64,000 bases of DNA from positions 1-64,000 of the forward strand of contig NZ_JBHUMO010000039.1 in assembly GCF_042685105.1 (NCBI RefSeq). Direction: 5' to 3'. Of the stretch, positions 1 to 7,974 are shown in pieces. The notes below the pieces were generated by a model, which saw nothing but the letters and a program-made list of their open reading frames with translations, searched no databases and was not told the origin of the DNA. Made by a program: the position numbers and the translations under genes. Position 1 is the first letter of the stretch; every line of letters begins with the position of its first letter. This DNA comes from Enterococcus_G camelliae. GTDB taxonomy: Bacteria; Bacillota; Bacilli; Lactobacillales; Enterococcaceae.

Positions 1-450
1 TTGAAATCTGGACAAGATCAAGTACTGCTAACGTTGACTGAACGAAAAACACGGTTTGAAATCATTCAAAAAATTGAAGGGAAAAATGCCTTGGCGGTTC
101 AATCAGGCATTGAGACTCTTCAAGAGCAATTTGGACAGTTCTTTAAGGATATAGTTAAAACAATTACTTCTGATAATGGCGTTGAGTTCTCAACATTATC
201 CACGTGTCTTGACGGCATCGTTGATGTCTATTTTACGCACCCTTATTCTTCATGGGAACGTGGAACCAACGAAAGACACAATGGGTTGATTCGGCGCTTT
301 ATCCCGAAAGGGAGCACGATGCGCCACGTCTCTCGTGTGCATATGAAACGTATTGAAAATTGGATGAATCAATTACCAAGGAAAGTCTTAGGCTATAAAA
401 CACCAAGGCAAGCTTTCCTTGACGAAATCGCTAGTCTGTTAGCTGATTGA
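1..450 (+). CDS. IS30-family transposase, C-terminal part
   Basis: This is the carboxy-terminal 149 codons of a DDE transposase; the frame is open to the first base of the window, so the true start lies outside. Visible are the second catalytic Asp (D58, in TSDNGVEF) and the Glu of the ERGTNERHN motif (E91), followed by the LGYKTPRQAF ending typical of IS30-family enzymes. The protein cuts and joins element ends. It differs clearly from the other IS30 transposase at 23.8 kb, so it is a separate element. Whether the full copy is intact cannot be seen. Confidence 0.85.
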   Translation: MKSGQDQVLLTLTERKTRFEIIQKIEGKNALAVQSGIETLQEQFGQFFKDIVKTITSDNGVEFSTLSTCLDGIVDVYFTHPYSSWERGTNERHNGLIRRFIPKGSTMRHVSRVHMKRIENWMNQLPRKVLGYKTPRQAFLDEIASLLAD

Positions 451-546
451 CATCGAGCCTCTCGCGGTGTGTTCACTGTCTGGGAAGCCTGGCATGAGCC
501 AGCCTGTCCAGTTCAGACTAACACACCACGCTCAATGTCAATCAGC
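442..546. repeat. Long imperfect inverted repeat (hairpin) at the end of the IS30 gene
   Basis: The left arm starts at 442 with GCTGATTGACATCGAGC and the right arm, read on the other strand from 546, gives GCTGATTGACATTGAGC. After a short insertion both arms continue with GGTGTGTT. The left arm contains the stop codon of the transposase. The fold could act as a terminator-like barrier or be the subterminal structure of the element. No T-run follows. The remaining bases to 734 hold only the presumed IS end and the leader of the next gene. Confidence 0.6.
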
Positions 547-734
547 ACGAAGCTTTATCAATAACATGCTTTATTTCGCTAGGTGGCTAACTTGTACTTG
601 CAATTTGTCTTGGGATAACTTACGTTTAAATAGTTAGAATAAACAAAATATTTATCGATCTGTTATAGTTTGCTTTGTAACAAAACCAAATTTTACTAGC
701 GCAGTTACGATTATAAAAAAAGGACGAGGAATAC

Positions 735-3700
735 ATGCTTAATAGAAGAATGCCGGCTAGAATTTCAAGTCGTGGCAGAGATATTGCTGCTGCGGGGAAT
801 GTATCGATTCAAGAGTTCGATTCGATTTTCAATGTATTTCGTGCAGAAGTTCAAGGAACAGAACTTTATGATGTAATGGTTAGTGCAGTTGATCCGGAGT
901 TGGACGTGTGCGATTGCCCGTATTTTTCTGAAAAATATTATTGTAAACATATTGCTGCGGTAGTGACAGTAATCAATCAGAACCCAAATTATCTCAAGTT
1001 GGCTGAAGAAGCTAAATTGGCTGAACTTGAAATAGCTAAAATAGAAAACTACGAACCGTCAGCTTTATTTCAACAGCCAAATAGTAAATCTTCCAGCCCA
1101 GTCGTATTGAATAGTACGGCCCGTCGTTTTATTAGTCAATTAGATCTTCCAAATCCAAATTATTTTCAACCTTTAAAAGAAATTGATTCGCAGTTTTTGC
1201 GGGTGGTTTACGAGCTACGTTTGAAAGAAAAAACCCATAGTTACTATGAGGACGAGTATTCTTTCGATTTGAGATTGCGAATTGGGGTTGAAGGGCAGGA
1301 CAAGTCTTATCAAATTCCGGATATTCATTCTTTTTTTAAGAGCTATCAAAACAATGAGGTATATCAGACAAGAGGCAAGGCTCGTTACTTGATGGCACCA
1401 GAATTCTTTAGTGAAGATGATCAAAAGTTACTGGATGTGCTCATCGATTTAGCAGCTCACGATTCAACACCAACCGACTATTATTATAGTAGCAACAACA
1501 ATAAAGGAATTATTTCTTTCGACTTTAAGGAATTAAGGGCTTTTATTCAAGCTTTCCAGGAAACTGAATGGACAAAGTTAGATTACTTTTGTAATCAAAA
1601 AACCTATCAAACGATTGAAGCTCGGCAGTTTTCTCCAGAAGATTCAATGTTTAAAGCAATAGTTACTGAGATGGGTGAATCCCTATCTTTACACATAGTA
1701 AGTGATTTCTATCTCATGATTGATTCAATGGCAGGTGCTATTATTATCCGAGATAATATTATTTATTTTGTTACGAATGTTCAGTTGGAACTGATTGGAA
1801 AAATCGTGAACGTGTACAATCAAAATAAAAGTAAAAAAGATGGAATTTTATTTTCTAGAACTGAGGATCGCTTGTTGCAACAGTTCTTGCAACATTTTGA
1901 ACAAATTGGAACAGTGGAGCTGCCAGAAGAATTCGAATTTTTTGATATGACACCTGATTTTGCATTGGATGTTCAAAATCATACTTTACAATTGAAACTG
2001 GGCTATCATTATCAAGATAAATTGATTGCTTCTGAAGATAAAAATCAGCTTCAGCAAGTGACCTCGCGAATTGTGGAAAAAGAACAACAAGCTCAACTTT
2101 ACGTTGAAAGTTTAGGATTTGAATATCAAAAAGGTCTTTGGGAAAAAGAGTTTCAAGATGCTTCGGAAATTTATCGATTCTTTACCTATGAAAAGCCGAA
2201 TCTTGAGAAGAATGGTCAGTTGCATTTGACTGAGGAATTAAAGTCAAAATTACAAGAAAAACCGGAGCTACAATCAAATGTAGTTGTGAGTGAGCGTCAC
2301 GGAATCTTGAGTATGTCCTTTTCAATCGAGGGTATTGATGAAGACGAGATTGAATATTTCTTGAAAAAAATTGATATTTCACGCCCTTATTTAGAACAAC
2401 CAGATGGCACGCTTCTCTTGTTAAATGAAGACTTGAGAAAACTCGCAATTTCATTACAAAAGTTGCGTCAACAAGCTAAAATCAAACGCAATCAGTTGGA
2501 AATGTCGGCGTCGCAAGCATTAAATGTCAAGCGCATTTTAAAAGATGCGACATTTGAGGAAGAATTTAAACAGTTAATCCAGCACCTTGCGCATCCAGAA
2601 TCGTTTGAATATGCGGAATACCAAGACATTCAAGCTGAGTTGCGTCCTTATCAAAAATCTGGTATTCAGTGGTTAGAGATGCTGCACCATTATCATTTTG
2701 GGGGGATTTTGGCAGATGAAATGGGACTCGGGAAAACATTGCAACTGATTACTTTTTTAAGCAATCATGTTGAAAAAGAACCACATTTGGTCGTTGCCCC
2801 GACTTCTTTGATTTATAATTGGCAACAAGAATGTTTGAAATTTGTTCCACATTTATCAGTCGAAGTGATTGAGGGAACTAAGGCGAAACGGATGAAAACA
2901 ATCCGAGAAAGTAAAGCAGATATCTTGATTACAAGTTATAATAGCTTCCGCTTGGACAATCGTGAATACGAAGCAAAATCTTTGAACTATTTAGTGTTGG
3001 ATGAGGCGCAGGCGATTAAAAATTCTCAAACAAAGACCAATCAAAGTTTACGAGAAATTCAGCCAAAAGGTGTTTTTGCTTTGTCGGGCACTCCAATTGA
3101 AAATCGGGTGGAGGAATTATGGGCGATTTTTGAGATTGTCTTGCCGGGGCTTTTGCCTAAAAAAGCTGAGTTCTCAAAGTTAACTCCTACGGAAATTGCG
3201 TTGCGAGTGAAGCCATTTATTTTACGGCGTGAAAAGAAAGATGTCTTGACAGAAATTCCAGATAAAGTGGAAATGAATCTTTATAATGAATTAACTGCGC
3301 AACAAAAAAATGTTTATTTAGCACAGCTAAAGCAGATGCAAGTTCAAGTCAAAGGTTTAACTAAAGATAGTTTTGTTAAAAATAAGTTAGAAATTTTAGC
3401 GGGATTAACACGACTACGTCAAATTTGTGACACTCCAGCCTTGTATATTGATGATTATGAAGGTGGTTCAGGCAAACTTGAGCAATTGCAGGAAATTTTG
3501 AGTCAAGCGCAAGAAAATCATCGTCATGTATTAATTTTTTCTCAATTTACTAGCATGCTAGATGAGATTGGTCAGATGCTTAATCGAAATCAAATGTCGT
3601 ATTTGCTTTTGAAAGGTGACACGAAGCCAAAAGAGCGGATTAAATTAGTCAATCAATTCAATCAAGGTGAGAAAAACATCTTTTTAATTTCGTTGAAAGC

Positions 3701-3980
3701 TGGTGGTACCGGCTTGAACTTGACCACCGCCGATATGGTAATTTTGGTTGACTTGTGGTGGAACCCAGCTGTTGAAGACCAAGCGACGGCTCGAGCGCAT
3801 CGTTTGGGTCAAAAGAAAACGGTCGATGTGATTCGTTTGATTACCAAGGGAACGATAGAAGAGAAAATCGACAAGTTGCAAAAAAGCAAACGCAATCTGG
3901 TCGATCAAATTCTAATAGGTACCGATCAAAAGAGTACTCTGACCGAAGAAGAAATTCGATTGATACTTGGAATTTCGTAA
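735..3980 (+). CDS. SWIM zinc-finger SNF2-family helicase
   Basis: This 1081-residue protein is a DNA-dependent ATPase/translocase of the SNF2 (superfamily 2) group. An N-terminal SWIM zinc finger is visible as C59-x-C61-x8-C70-x-H72. A long bacterial SNF2-associated region follows, then the ATPase core: motif I GGILADEMGLGKT near residue 656, DEAQ near 755, SGTP near 783, and the second RecA lobe with AGGTGLNL near 988 and ARAHRLGQ near 1019. The start ATG follows an AGGACGAGG ribosome site. It stands alone between an IS30 end and a terminator. Such proteins are usual in enterococci and other Firmicutes. The exact role is unknown (nucleic-acid remodelling or repair), and there are no defence partners nearby. 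Confidence 0.9.
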   Translation: MLNRRMPARISSRGRDIAAAGNVSIQEFDSIFNVFRAEVQGTELYDVMVSAVDPELDVCDCPYFSEKYYCKHIAAVVTVINQNPNYLKLAEEAKLAELEIAKIENYEPSALFQQPNSKSSSPVVLNSTARRFISQLDLPNPNYFQPLKEIDSQFLRVVYELRLKEKTHSYYEDEYSFDLRLRIGVEGQDKSYQIPDIHSFFKSYQNNEVYQTRGKARYLMAPEFFSEDDQKLLDVLIDLAAHDSTPTDYYYSSNNNKGIISFDFKELRAFIQAFQETEWTKLDYFCNQKTYQTIEARQFSPEDSMFKAIVTEMGESLSLHIVSDFYLMIDSMAGAIIIRDNIIYFVTNVQLELIGKIVNVYNQNKSKKDGILFSRTEDRLLQQFLQHFEQIGTVELPEEFEFFDMTPDFALDVQNHTLQLKLGYHYQDKLIASEDKNQLQQVTSRIVEKEQQAQLYVESLGFEYQKGLWEKEFQDASEIYRFFTYEKPNLEKNGQLHLTEELKSKLQEKPELQSNVVVSERHGILSMSFSIEGIDEDEIEYFLKKIDISRPYLEQPDGTLLLLNEDLRKLAISLQKLRQQAKIKRNQLEMSASQALNVKRILKDATFEEEFKQLIQHLAHPESFEYAEYQDIQAELRPYQKSGIQWLEMLHHYHFGGILADEMGLGKTLQLITFLSNHVEKEPHLVVAPTSLIYNWQQECLKFVPHLSVEVIEGTKAKRMKTIRESKADILITSYNSFRLDNREYEAKSLNYLVLDEAQAIKNSQTKTNQSLREIQPKGVFALSGTPIENRVEELWAIFEIVLPGLLPKKAEFSKLTPTEIALRVKPFILRREKKDVLTEIPDKVEMNLYNELTAQQKNVYLAQLKQMQVQVKGLTKDSFVKNKLEILAGLTRLRQICDTPALYIDDYEGGSGKLEQLQEILSQAQENHRHVLIFSQFTSMLDEIGQMLNRNQMSYLLLKGDTKPKERIKLVNQFNQGEKNIFLISLKAGGTGLNLTTADMVILVDLWWNPAVEDQATARAHRLGQKKTVDVIRLITKGTIEEKIDKLQKSKRNLVDQILIGTDQKSTLTEEEIRLILGIS

Positions 3981-4034
3981 GGTGGGCAATTGTTAGATAA
4001 GCTTAGCGATTAATATGAACAAATGATAAGAATA

Positions 4035-4070
4035 CAAAAAGAGGAGCTCAAAGCGGGCTTCTCTTTTTGC
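4035..4070 (+). terminator. Rho-independent terminator after the SNF2 gene
   Basis: AAAAAGAG pairs with CTCTTTTT, with an inner GAGCTC/GGGCTT helix using G-U pairs, and a T-run lies in the 3' arm. Confidence 0.8.
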
Positions 4071-4315
4071 ATTGGTACGGTTCAATTGATTTGAAAGATA
4101 AAGAGAAGATGTTGAACAGTACTAAGCAAGCAAAGCAAATATAATCATTCTGCATGAAGTAAGACGAAGAGCCGATTATTTTTTGTTCGGAAACATAAGA
4201 TAAAAAAGATTTCAAAAATTTTGACAGAAGCTAACCTCGATAAGTGGGATGTAGTTCACCAATCGGTATTAGTAAATTTTTTAAGCAATCTTTATTCATA
4301 TGAATAGAAACTTTG

Positions 4316-4351
4316 GGTCAAGCAGCATTTTTCGTTGCCTGACCTTTTTTT
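4316..4351 (+). terminator. Hairpin with T-run
   Basis: GGTCAAGCAGC pairs with GTTGCCTGACC (some G-U pairs) and is followed directly by seven T. Confidence 0.65.
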
Positions 4352-4378
4352 CACAACAAAAACAGCTCAATGCAATTC

Positions 4379-4406
4379 ATGACAATTGTCATAGAAAAGT
4401 TATGTT
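4379..4406 (+). promoter_or_regulatory. Palindrome overlapping a candidate promoter of the ABC/two-component operon
   Basis: ATGACAATTGTCAT (4379-4392) is a perfect 14-base palindrome. Its left half can serve as a -35 (ATGACA) with TATGTT 16 bases downstream as -10. It lies about 85 bases before the first gene of an operon that encodes its own NarL-type response regulator, so autoregulation through this site is a reasonable inference. Confidence 0.4.
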
Positions 4407-4477
4407 AATTGGGACTTATTGGATTCTGAAAAATCTCTTACACTAAGAATATCAAGGTTAGTTAAGGAGAAATTTTT

Positions 4478-5374
4478 ATGAATCAAACCGTCATTGAAGC
4501 TAAAAAAATTACCAAAACGTTTAAAGAAAAACGAATTTTTGAAAAGCTTGATTTTGCAGTCAAAAAAGGTGAGATCGTTGCTTTAGTAGGAGAAAATGGT
4601 GCTGGAAAATCAACACTAATCAATGTGTTGACACAGCTAATCCCCAAGGACCAAGGTGAAATTCATTATTTTAACCAAGAAAAATCACTCTTGATTGATC
4701 GTGAACGGATTGCTGTCATGACACAAGAAACAGCCAAGCTAAAAAAAATTCGGGTGTCAGAAATCATTCAATTGGTTCGAAGTTTCAGCAAACATCCATT
4801 ACCTTATGATCAATTATTGCATTATCCTGATTTAAAGGAGCATGAACAATCATATATGGAGAAACTATCTGGTGGGCAACAAAAACGGCTAGGATTCGCG
4901 TTGGCTATCGCTAGCAACCCAGGCGTCATTTTTTTAGATGAACCTACAGCAGGTATGGATAGTTATAGCCGCTTAAAATTTTGGCAGACGATTGCCTTGC
5001 TCAAAAAGGAAGGAAAGACGTTTATTGTAACCTCGCACTATTTGGAAGAACTGGAAACAGTCGCTGATCGTATTATGATTTTAGTAAAAGGGAAATTCGT
5101 TTTTAATGGTTCAATGGATGAACTGCGTCAAAATCGCGGGGTGAGTGAAATCCAGTTTTATTTTGATGATTTAAAGGATAAAACGTACTGGTTGTCCATT
5201 CCGGGTGTTGAATCAGTGACAATAATCAATCAAAAAATCAAATTGATTACGGATGATGTGGCACTATTTTTAACTGCAATGCAAGGTCAGTTTGAGCAAT
5301 TAAAACTATTAACCATTCAACCCAATTCATTAGAATCTTTATTCGATCACATCCAGGAGGAACATCAAGCATGA
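4478..5374 (+). CDS. ABC transporter ATP-binding protein
   Basis: A 298-residue ATPase that powers the membrane protein encoded next. Walker A GENGAGKST is at residues 38-46, the signature LSGGQQKR near 130, Walker B VIFLDEPTAG near 150, and the switch His in TSHYLEEL near 185. The C-terminal 90 residues form the extension usual in drug/antibiotic-type exporters. AAGGAG lies just before the ATG. The stop overlaps the start of the permease by four bases, so the two are translationally coupled. Together with the kinase and regulator downstream it resembles LinA/NatA-DesKR-type modules. The substrate is unknown; lipids, antibiotics or peptides are possible. Confidence 0.9.
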   Translation: MNQTVIEAKKITKTFKEKRIFEKLDFAVKKGEIVALVGENGAGKSTLINVLTQLIPKDQGEIHYFNQEKSLLIDRERIAVMTQETAKLKKIRVSEIIQLVRSFSKHPLPYDQLLHYPDLKEHEQSYMEKLSGGQQKRLGFALAIASNPGVIFLDEPTAGMDSYSRLKFWQTIALLKKEGKTFIVTSHYLEELETVADRIMILVKGKFVFNGSMDELRQNRGVSEIQFYFDDLKDKTYWLSIPGVESVTIINQKIKLITDDVALFLTAMQGQFEQLKLLTIQPNSLESLFDHIQEEHQA

Positions 5375-6132
5375 AGCAACTAATCTTTCAAACCAAACTA
5401 AATACTTTGCGTCTGTTTGTTCGAAACAAACGCTTCTTAATCATCAGTTTATTGATTCCAATCTTTTTTTATCTTTTGTTTACCAAAGTGATGAATGTGG
5501 GGTTGGCAGGGGCTGATTTGGTTGCCTGGAAAGCCGACTATCTCGTCAGCATGATGACATATGGCATTTTAATGGATTCAGTGATGATGATTTCGAGTAC
5601 ACTTGTCAGTGATCGTGAAAATGGCTTTGATCAGTTGATTACGCTAAGCCCGTTACCAAAAAGTCGTTACTATGCGAGTGTGATACTCAGTTTTTTTGGC
5701 TTATTCGAATTATCTATTATCAGCTTATTGGTTGTAGGGTATTATATAAATAGCGTTACGTATTCCATCTTGGAGTTTCTTTCATTTCTAATCGCGTTAC
5801 CGCTCACAGCCTTGCCTTTAATTATGATTGGTATTTTGCTTTCTTTGGCAGGGAGTTCCAATACAGTCTCAGGTTTGGCAAATTTGCTTGTTTTTCCTTT
5901 GGCTATTGTTAGTGGACTGTGGTGGCCAATCGATAGTTTGCCTAATTGGATTCAGTCAATCGGTAAATGGATGCCAACGTATTTTATGAGCAATGTGATG
6001 AAAACTCTTTACCATCATCATAAATTAGACCTTCAGAGTAGTCTGGGATTAATTCTGTGGTTTAGTCTACTAAGTCTTTGTTTAGGTATCATTCTTCATT
6101 TCAAACGACAGAAAGGATATCAGCTAGTATGA
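5371..6132 (+). CDS. ABC-2 type permease
   Basis: A 253-residue integral membrane protein with about six hydrophobic segments, starting RNKRFLIISLLIPIFFYLLF near the N-terminus and containing a VSGLWWPIDSLP stretch that is typical of ABC-2 permeases. It overlaps the ATPase gene by ATGA and the kinase gene by ATGA, so all four genes of the operon should be made together. It should dimerise and form the translocation path for the ATPase before it. The substrate is not identifiable. Confidence 0.88.
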   Translation: MKQLIFQTKLNTLRLFVRNKRFLIISLLIPIFFYLLFTKVMNVGLAGADLVAWKADYLVSMMTYGILMDSVMMISSTLVSDRENGFDQLITLSPLPKSRYYASVILSFFGLFELSIISLLVVGYYINSVTYSILEFLSFLIALPLTALPLIMIGILLSLAGSSNTVSGLANLLVFPLAIVSGLWWPIDSLPNWIQSIGKWMPTYFMSNVMKTLYHHHKLDLQSSLGLILWFSLLSLCLGIILHFKRQKGYQLV

Positions 6133-7247
6133 AGAAGTTTTTAGAGGAAGAAATACTGTTTCCTAAAAAAATAGGATGGATTCCTTATTTTTGGCTCATT
6201 TTTTTGATACCTGTTCTTTCTGACTTGGTCACTATGCCCCTAAAAAAACAGGTAATCATTCTTTTTCTTTTGCTACTTTTTTTGAAAGCCTATCGAGAAG
6301 GATATGAATCAAATAAGTGGGCTATCTGGTACGTGATTATTCAACTAAGTATTAGCGTGAGTTATCAATTTTTGGGTATGACTGGCCTATTTATTTTTAC
6401 GGCATGGCAGATTGGCTTTCTGTCGCTACGTCGTGATCGCTTTTATTTGTTTTTAGGTGTATATTATGCGTTTTGTTTCATTAACATCGTTAGTACGACT
6501 CTGTGGCTTGTGCAAGGAGATGCGCAAAGTATCGGTAGCTTACTAATTGTTTTGCTGTTTGCTATTTTTTCACCATTAGTTTCTCGGTCAATGAATGAAT
6601 CCATCTACCGAACAACGCAACTCAATCGTGAAAACAAACGCTTGGAAGCATTGATTCGCAAAGAGGAACGTGAACGGATTGCTCGCGATTTACACGACAA
6701 TCTCGGACAGTCTTTTTCAATTATTACGTTGAAAACAGAGTTGGCTCAAAAGTTATTGGCAAAGCAACCTGAAAAAGTTTCGCAGGAATTGACCGAAATC
6801 GCGCAAATTTCTCGAAATAATTTACAGCTTGTTCGACAAATAGTGAATGGTTTAGAAAATCGTTCAATTGCAAAGGCGCTACTGGAAGAAGAAAAACTTT
6901 TATCTGCTGCGAGTATTTATCTTAGTACGGAAGGGGAAGAGATTGCTGAAAATTGGCCTATTGAACTTCAAACTATTTTTGCCTCGTGTATCAAAGAGGC
7001 GTTTACCAATATTATCCGTCATAGTAAAGCACAATTCGTCCAATGCGTGTTTCGTCAATCCAATCAGTATTATGAACTGTCCATTCATGACAATGGAATT
7101 GGCTTTCTGACAATTGATCCAACGTCACATGGATTAAGTGGGATGATGGCTAGGATGAAAGAAAAAAATGGGATATTCGACATAATAAATGGGGATGGGA
7201 CCAAATTGCACTTTAAAATTCCTTTAGAGGAGGAGCGAGAACGATGA
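6129..7247 (+). CDS. Sensor histidine kinase, HisKA_3 (DesK/LiaS-like)
   Basis: A 372-residue membrane kinase. The ATG at 6129 sits in the ATGA overlap with the permease stop and has AAAGGA upstream; a longer frame to 6078 would overlap the permease by 55 bases and is less likely. Five or so hydrophobic segments fill the first 150 residues. The phospho-acceptor is H189 in ARDLHDNLGQ; the ATP-binding domain shows KEAFTNIIRHS (N box) and IHDNGIGF (G1). There is no large extracellular domain, so the signal is probably sensed in or at the membrane, perhaps by the linked ABC transporter. It pairs with the response regulator that overlaps its stop. Confidence 0.9.
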   Translation: MKKFLEEEILFPKKIGWIPYFWLIFLIPVLSDLVTMPLKKQVIILFLLLLFLKAYREGYESNKWAIWYVIIQLSISVSYQFLGMTGLFIFTAWQIGFLSLRRDRFYLFLGVYYAFCFINIVSTTLWLVQGDAQSIGSLLIVLLFAIFSPLVSRSMNESIYRTTQLNRENKRLEALIRKEERERIARDLHDNLGQSFSIITLKTELAQKLLAKQPEKVSQELTEIAQISRNNLQLVRQIVNGLENRSIAKALLEEEKLLSAASIYLSTEGEEIAENWPIELQTIFASCIKEAFTNIIRHSKAQFVQCVFRQSNQYYELSIHDNGIGFLTIDPTSHGLSGMMARMKEKNGIFDIINGDGTKLHFKIPLEEERER

Positions 7248-7852
7248 CGACTCTGTTTTTAGCAGAAGATCAAACCATGTTAAATACAACCTTGACCACC
7301 ATTTTAAACTTGGAAGATGACTTTGATGTGATTGCGAGTGCGGCAGATGGCAAAGAAGCACTCGATAAAATTAGAAAACTGCAACCAGAAGTCGTTATTC
7401 TTGATATTGAAATGCCACGATTAACTGGGCTTGAAGTTGCCAAAGAGATTCGTTCTGCGGGCTTGCCCATAAAAATTATCATATTAACAACTTTTGCCAG
7501 AGAATGCTACTTTCAAGAAGCAGTCGAATACAACGTGGATGCCTATCTGTTAAAAGATAGTCCAAGTGATTATTTGGTAGCAAGTATACGCCAAGTTCTT
7601 ATTGGAAATAGAGTGTTTTCACCGGAACTGGTCACGACTGTTTTACGAGCGGAAAAAAATCCATTAACTAAAAGAGAAATGAGTGTATTAGCGGGGCTTC
7701 AAACAGGTGCTTCAACAGCGAAAATGGCTGAAGAGCTTTTTTTATCTGAGGGAACGTTACGCAATTACATTTCATCTATTTTAAGTAAAACAGGGACCCA
7801 TTCTCGAATCGAAGCAATTAACATTGCTAAGAAAAATGGCTGGATTGCCTAA
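7244..7852 (+). CDS. NarL/LuxR-family response regulator
   Basis: A 202-residue two-domain regulator. The receiver domain has the acidic pair E8-D9, the phosphorylation site D54 in ILDIEMP, and the conserved Lys in YLLKDSPS. The C-terminal LuxR helix-turn-helix begins at NPLTKREM. It overlaps the kinase gene by four bases and is the last gene of the operon, followed by a terminator. It probably controls its own operon, perhaps through the palindrome at 4379. It resembles DesR and similar small regulators of membrane-sensing systems. Confidence 0.92.
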   Translation: MTTLFLAEDQTMLNTTLTTILNLEDDFDVIASAADGKEALDKIRKLQPEVVILDIEMPRLTGLEVAKEIRSAGLPIKIIILTTFARECYFQEAVEYNVDAYLLKDSPSDYLVASIRQVLIGNRVFSPELVTTVLRAEKNPLTKREMSVLAGLQTGASTAKMAEELFLSEGTLRNYISSILSKTGTHSRIEAINIAKKNGWIA

Positions 7853-7885
7853 CCTAAGTATCAATTGATGCTTAGGTTTTTTTTC
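7853..7885 (+). terminator. Terminator of the ABC/two-component operon
   Basis: CCTAAGTATCAATTGATGCTTAGG is palindromic except for one base pair and is followed by eight T. Confidence 0.85.
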
Positions 7886-7920
7886 ATTTTGAAGAGTTAG
7901 CTTACAAAAATAGCTAATAT

Positions 7921-7960
7921 AAAAAAACAGCCTCACGTTATAATGAGAGCTGTTTTTCAT
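7921..7960 (-). terminator. Terminator of the SulP gene (could serve both strands)
   Basis: AAAACAGC plus CTCA pairs with TGAG plus GCTGTTTT; A-runs on the left and T-runs on the right allow use in both directions. It lies directly after the SulP stop codon. Confidence 0.75.
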
Positions 7961-7974
7961 AAGAGTGGTTCTCC

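Larger units (their letters stand above)
4071..4477. other. Intergenic region between the SNF2 gene and the ABC operon
   Basis: No coding sequence is recognised from 4071 to 4315. A second terminator-like hairpin lies at 4316-4351 and a palindrome/promoter candidate follows it. A terminator with no obvious gene in front of it leaves room for a small RNA or a lost gene, but nothing more can be shown. Confidence 0.4.

Noticed and set aside
735..3980. SNF2 helicase as part of a DISARM-like defence system
   Set aside because: No methyltransferase, phospholipase-D, DUF1998 or other defence gene is adjacent; the protein has the SWIM domain of the common stand-alone type.
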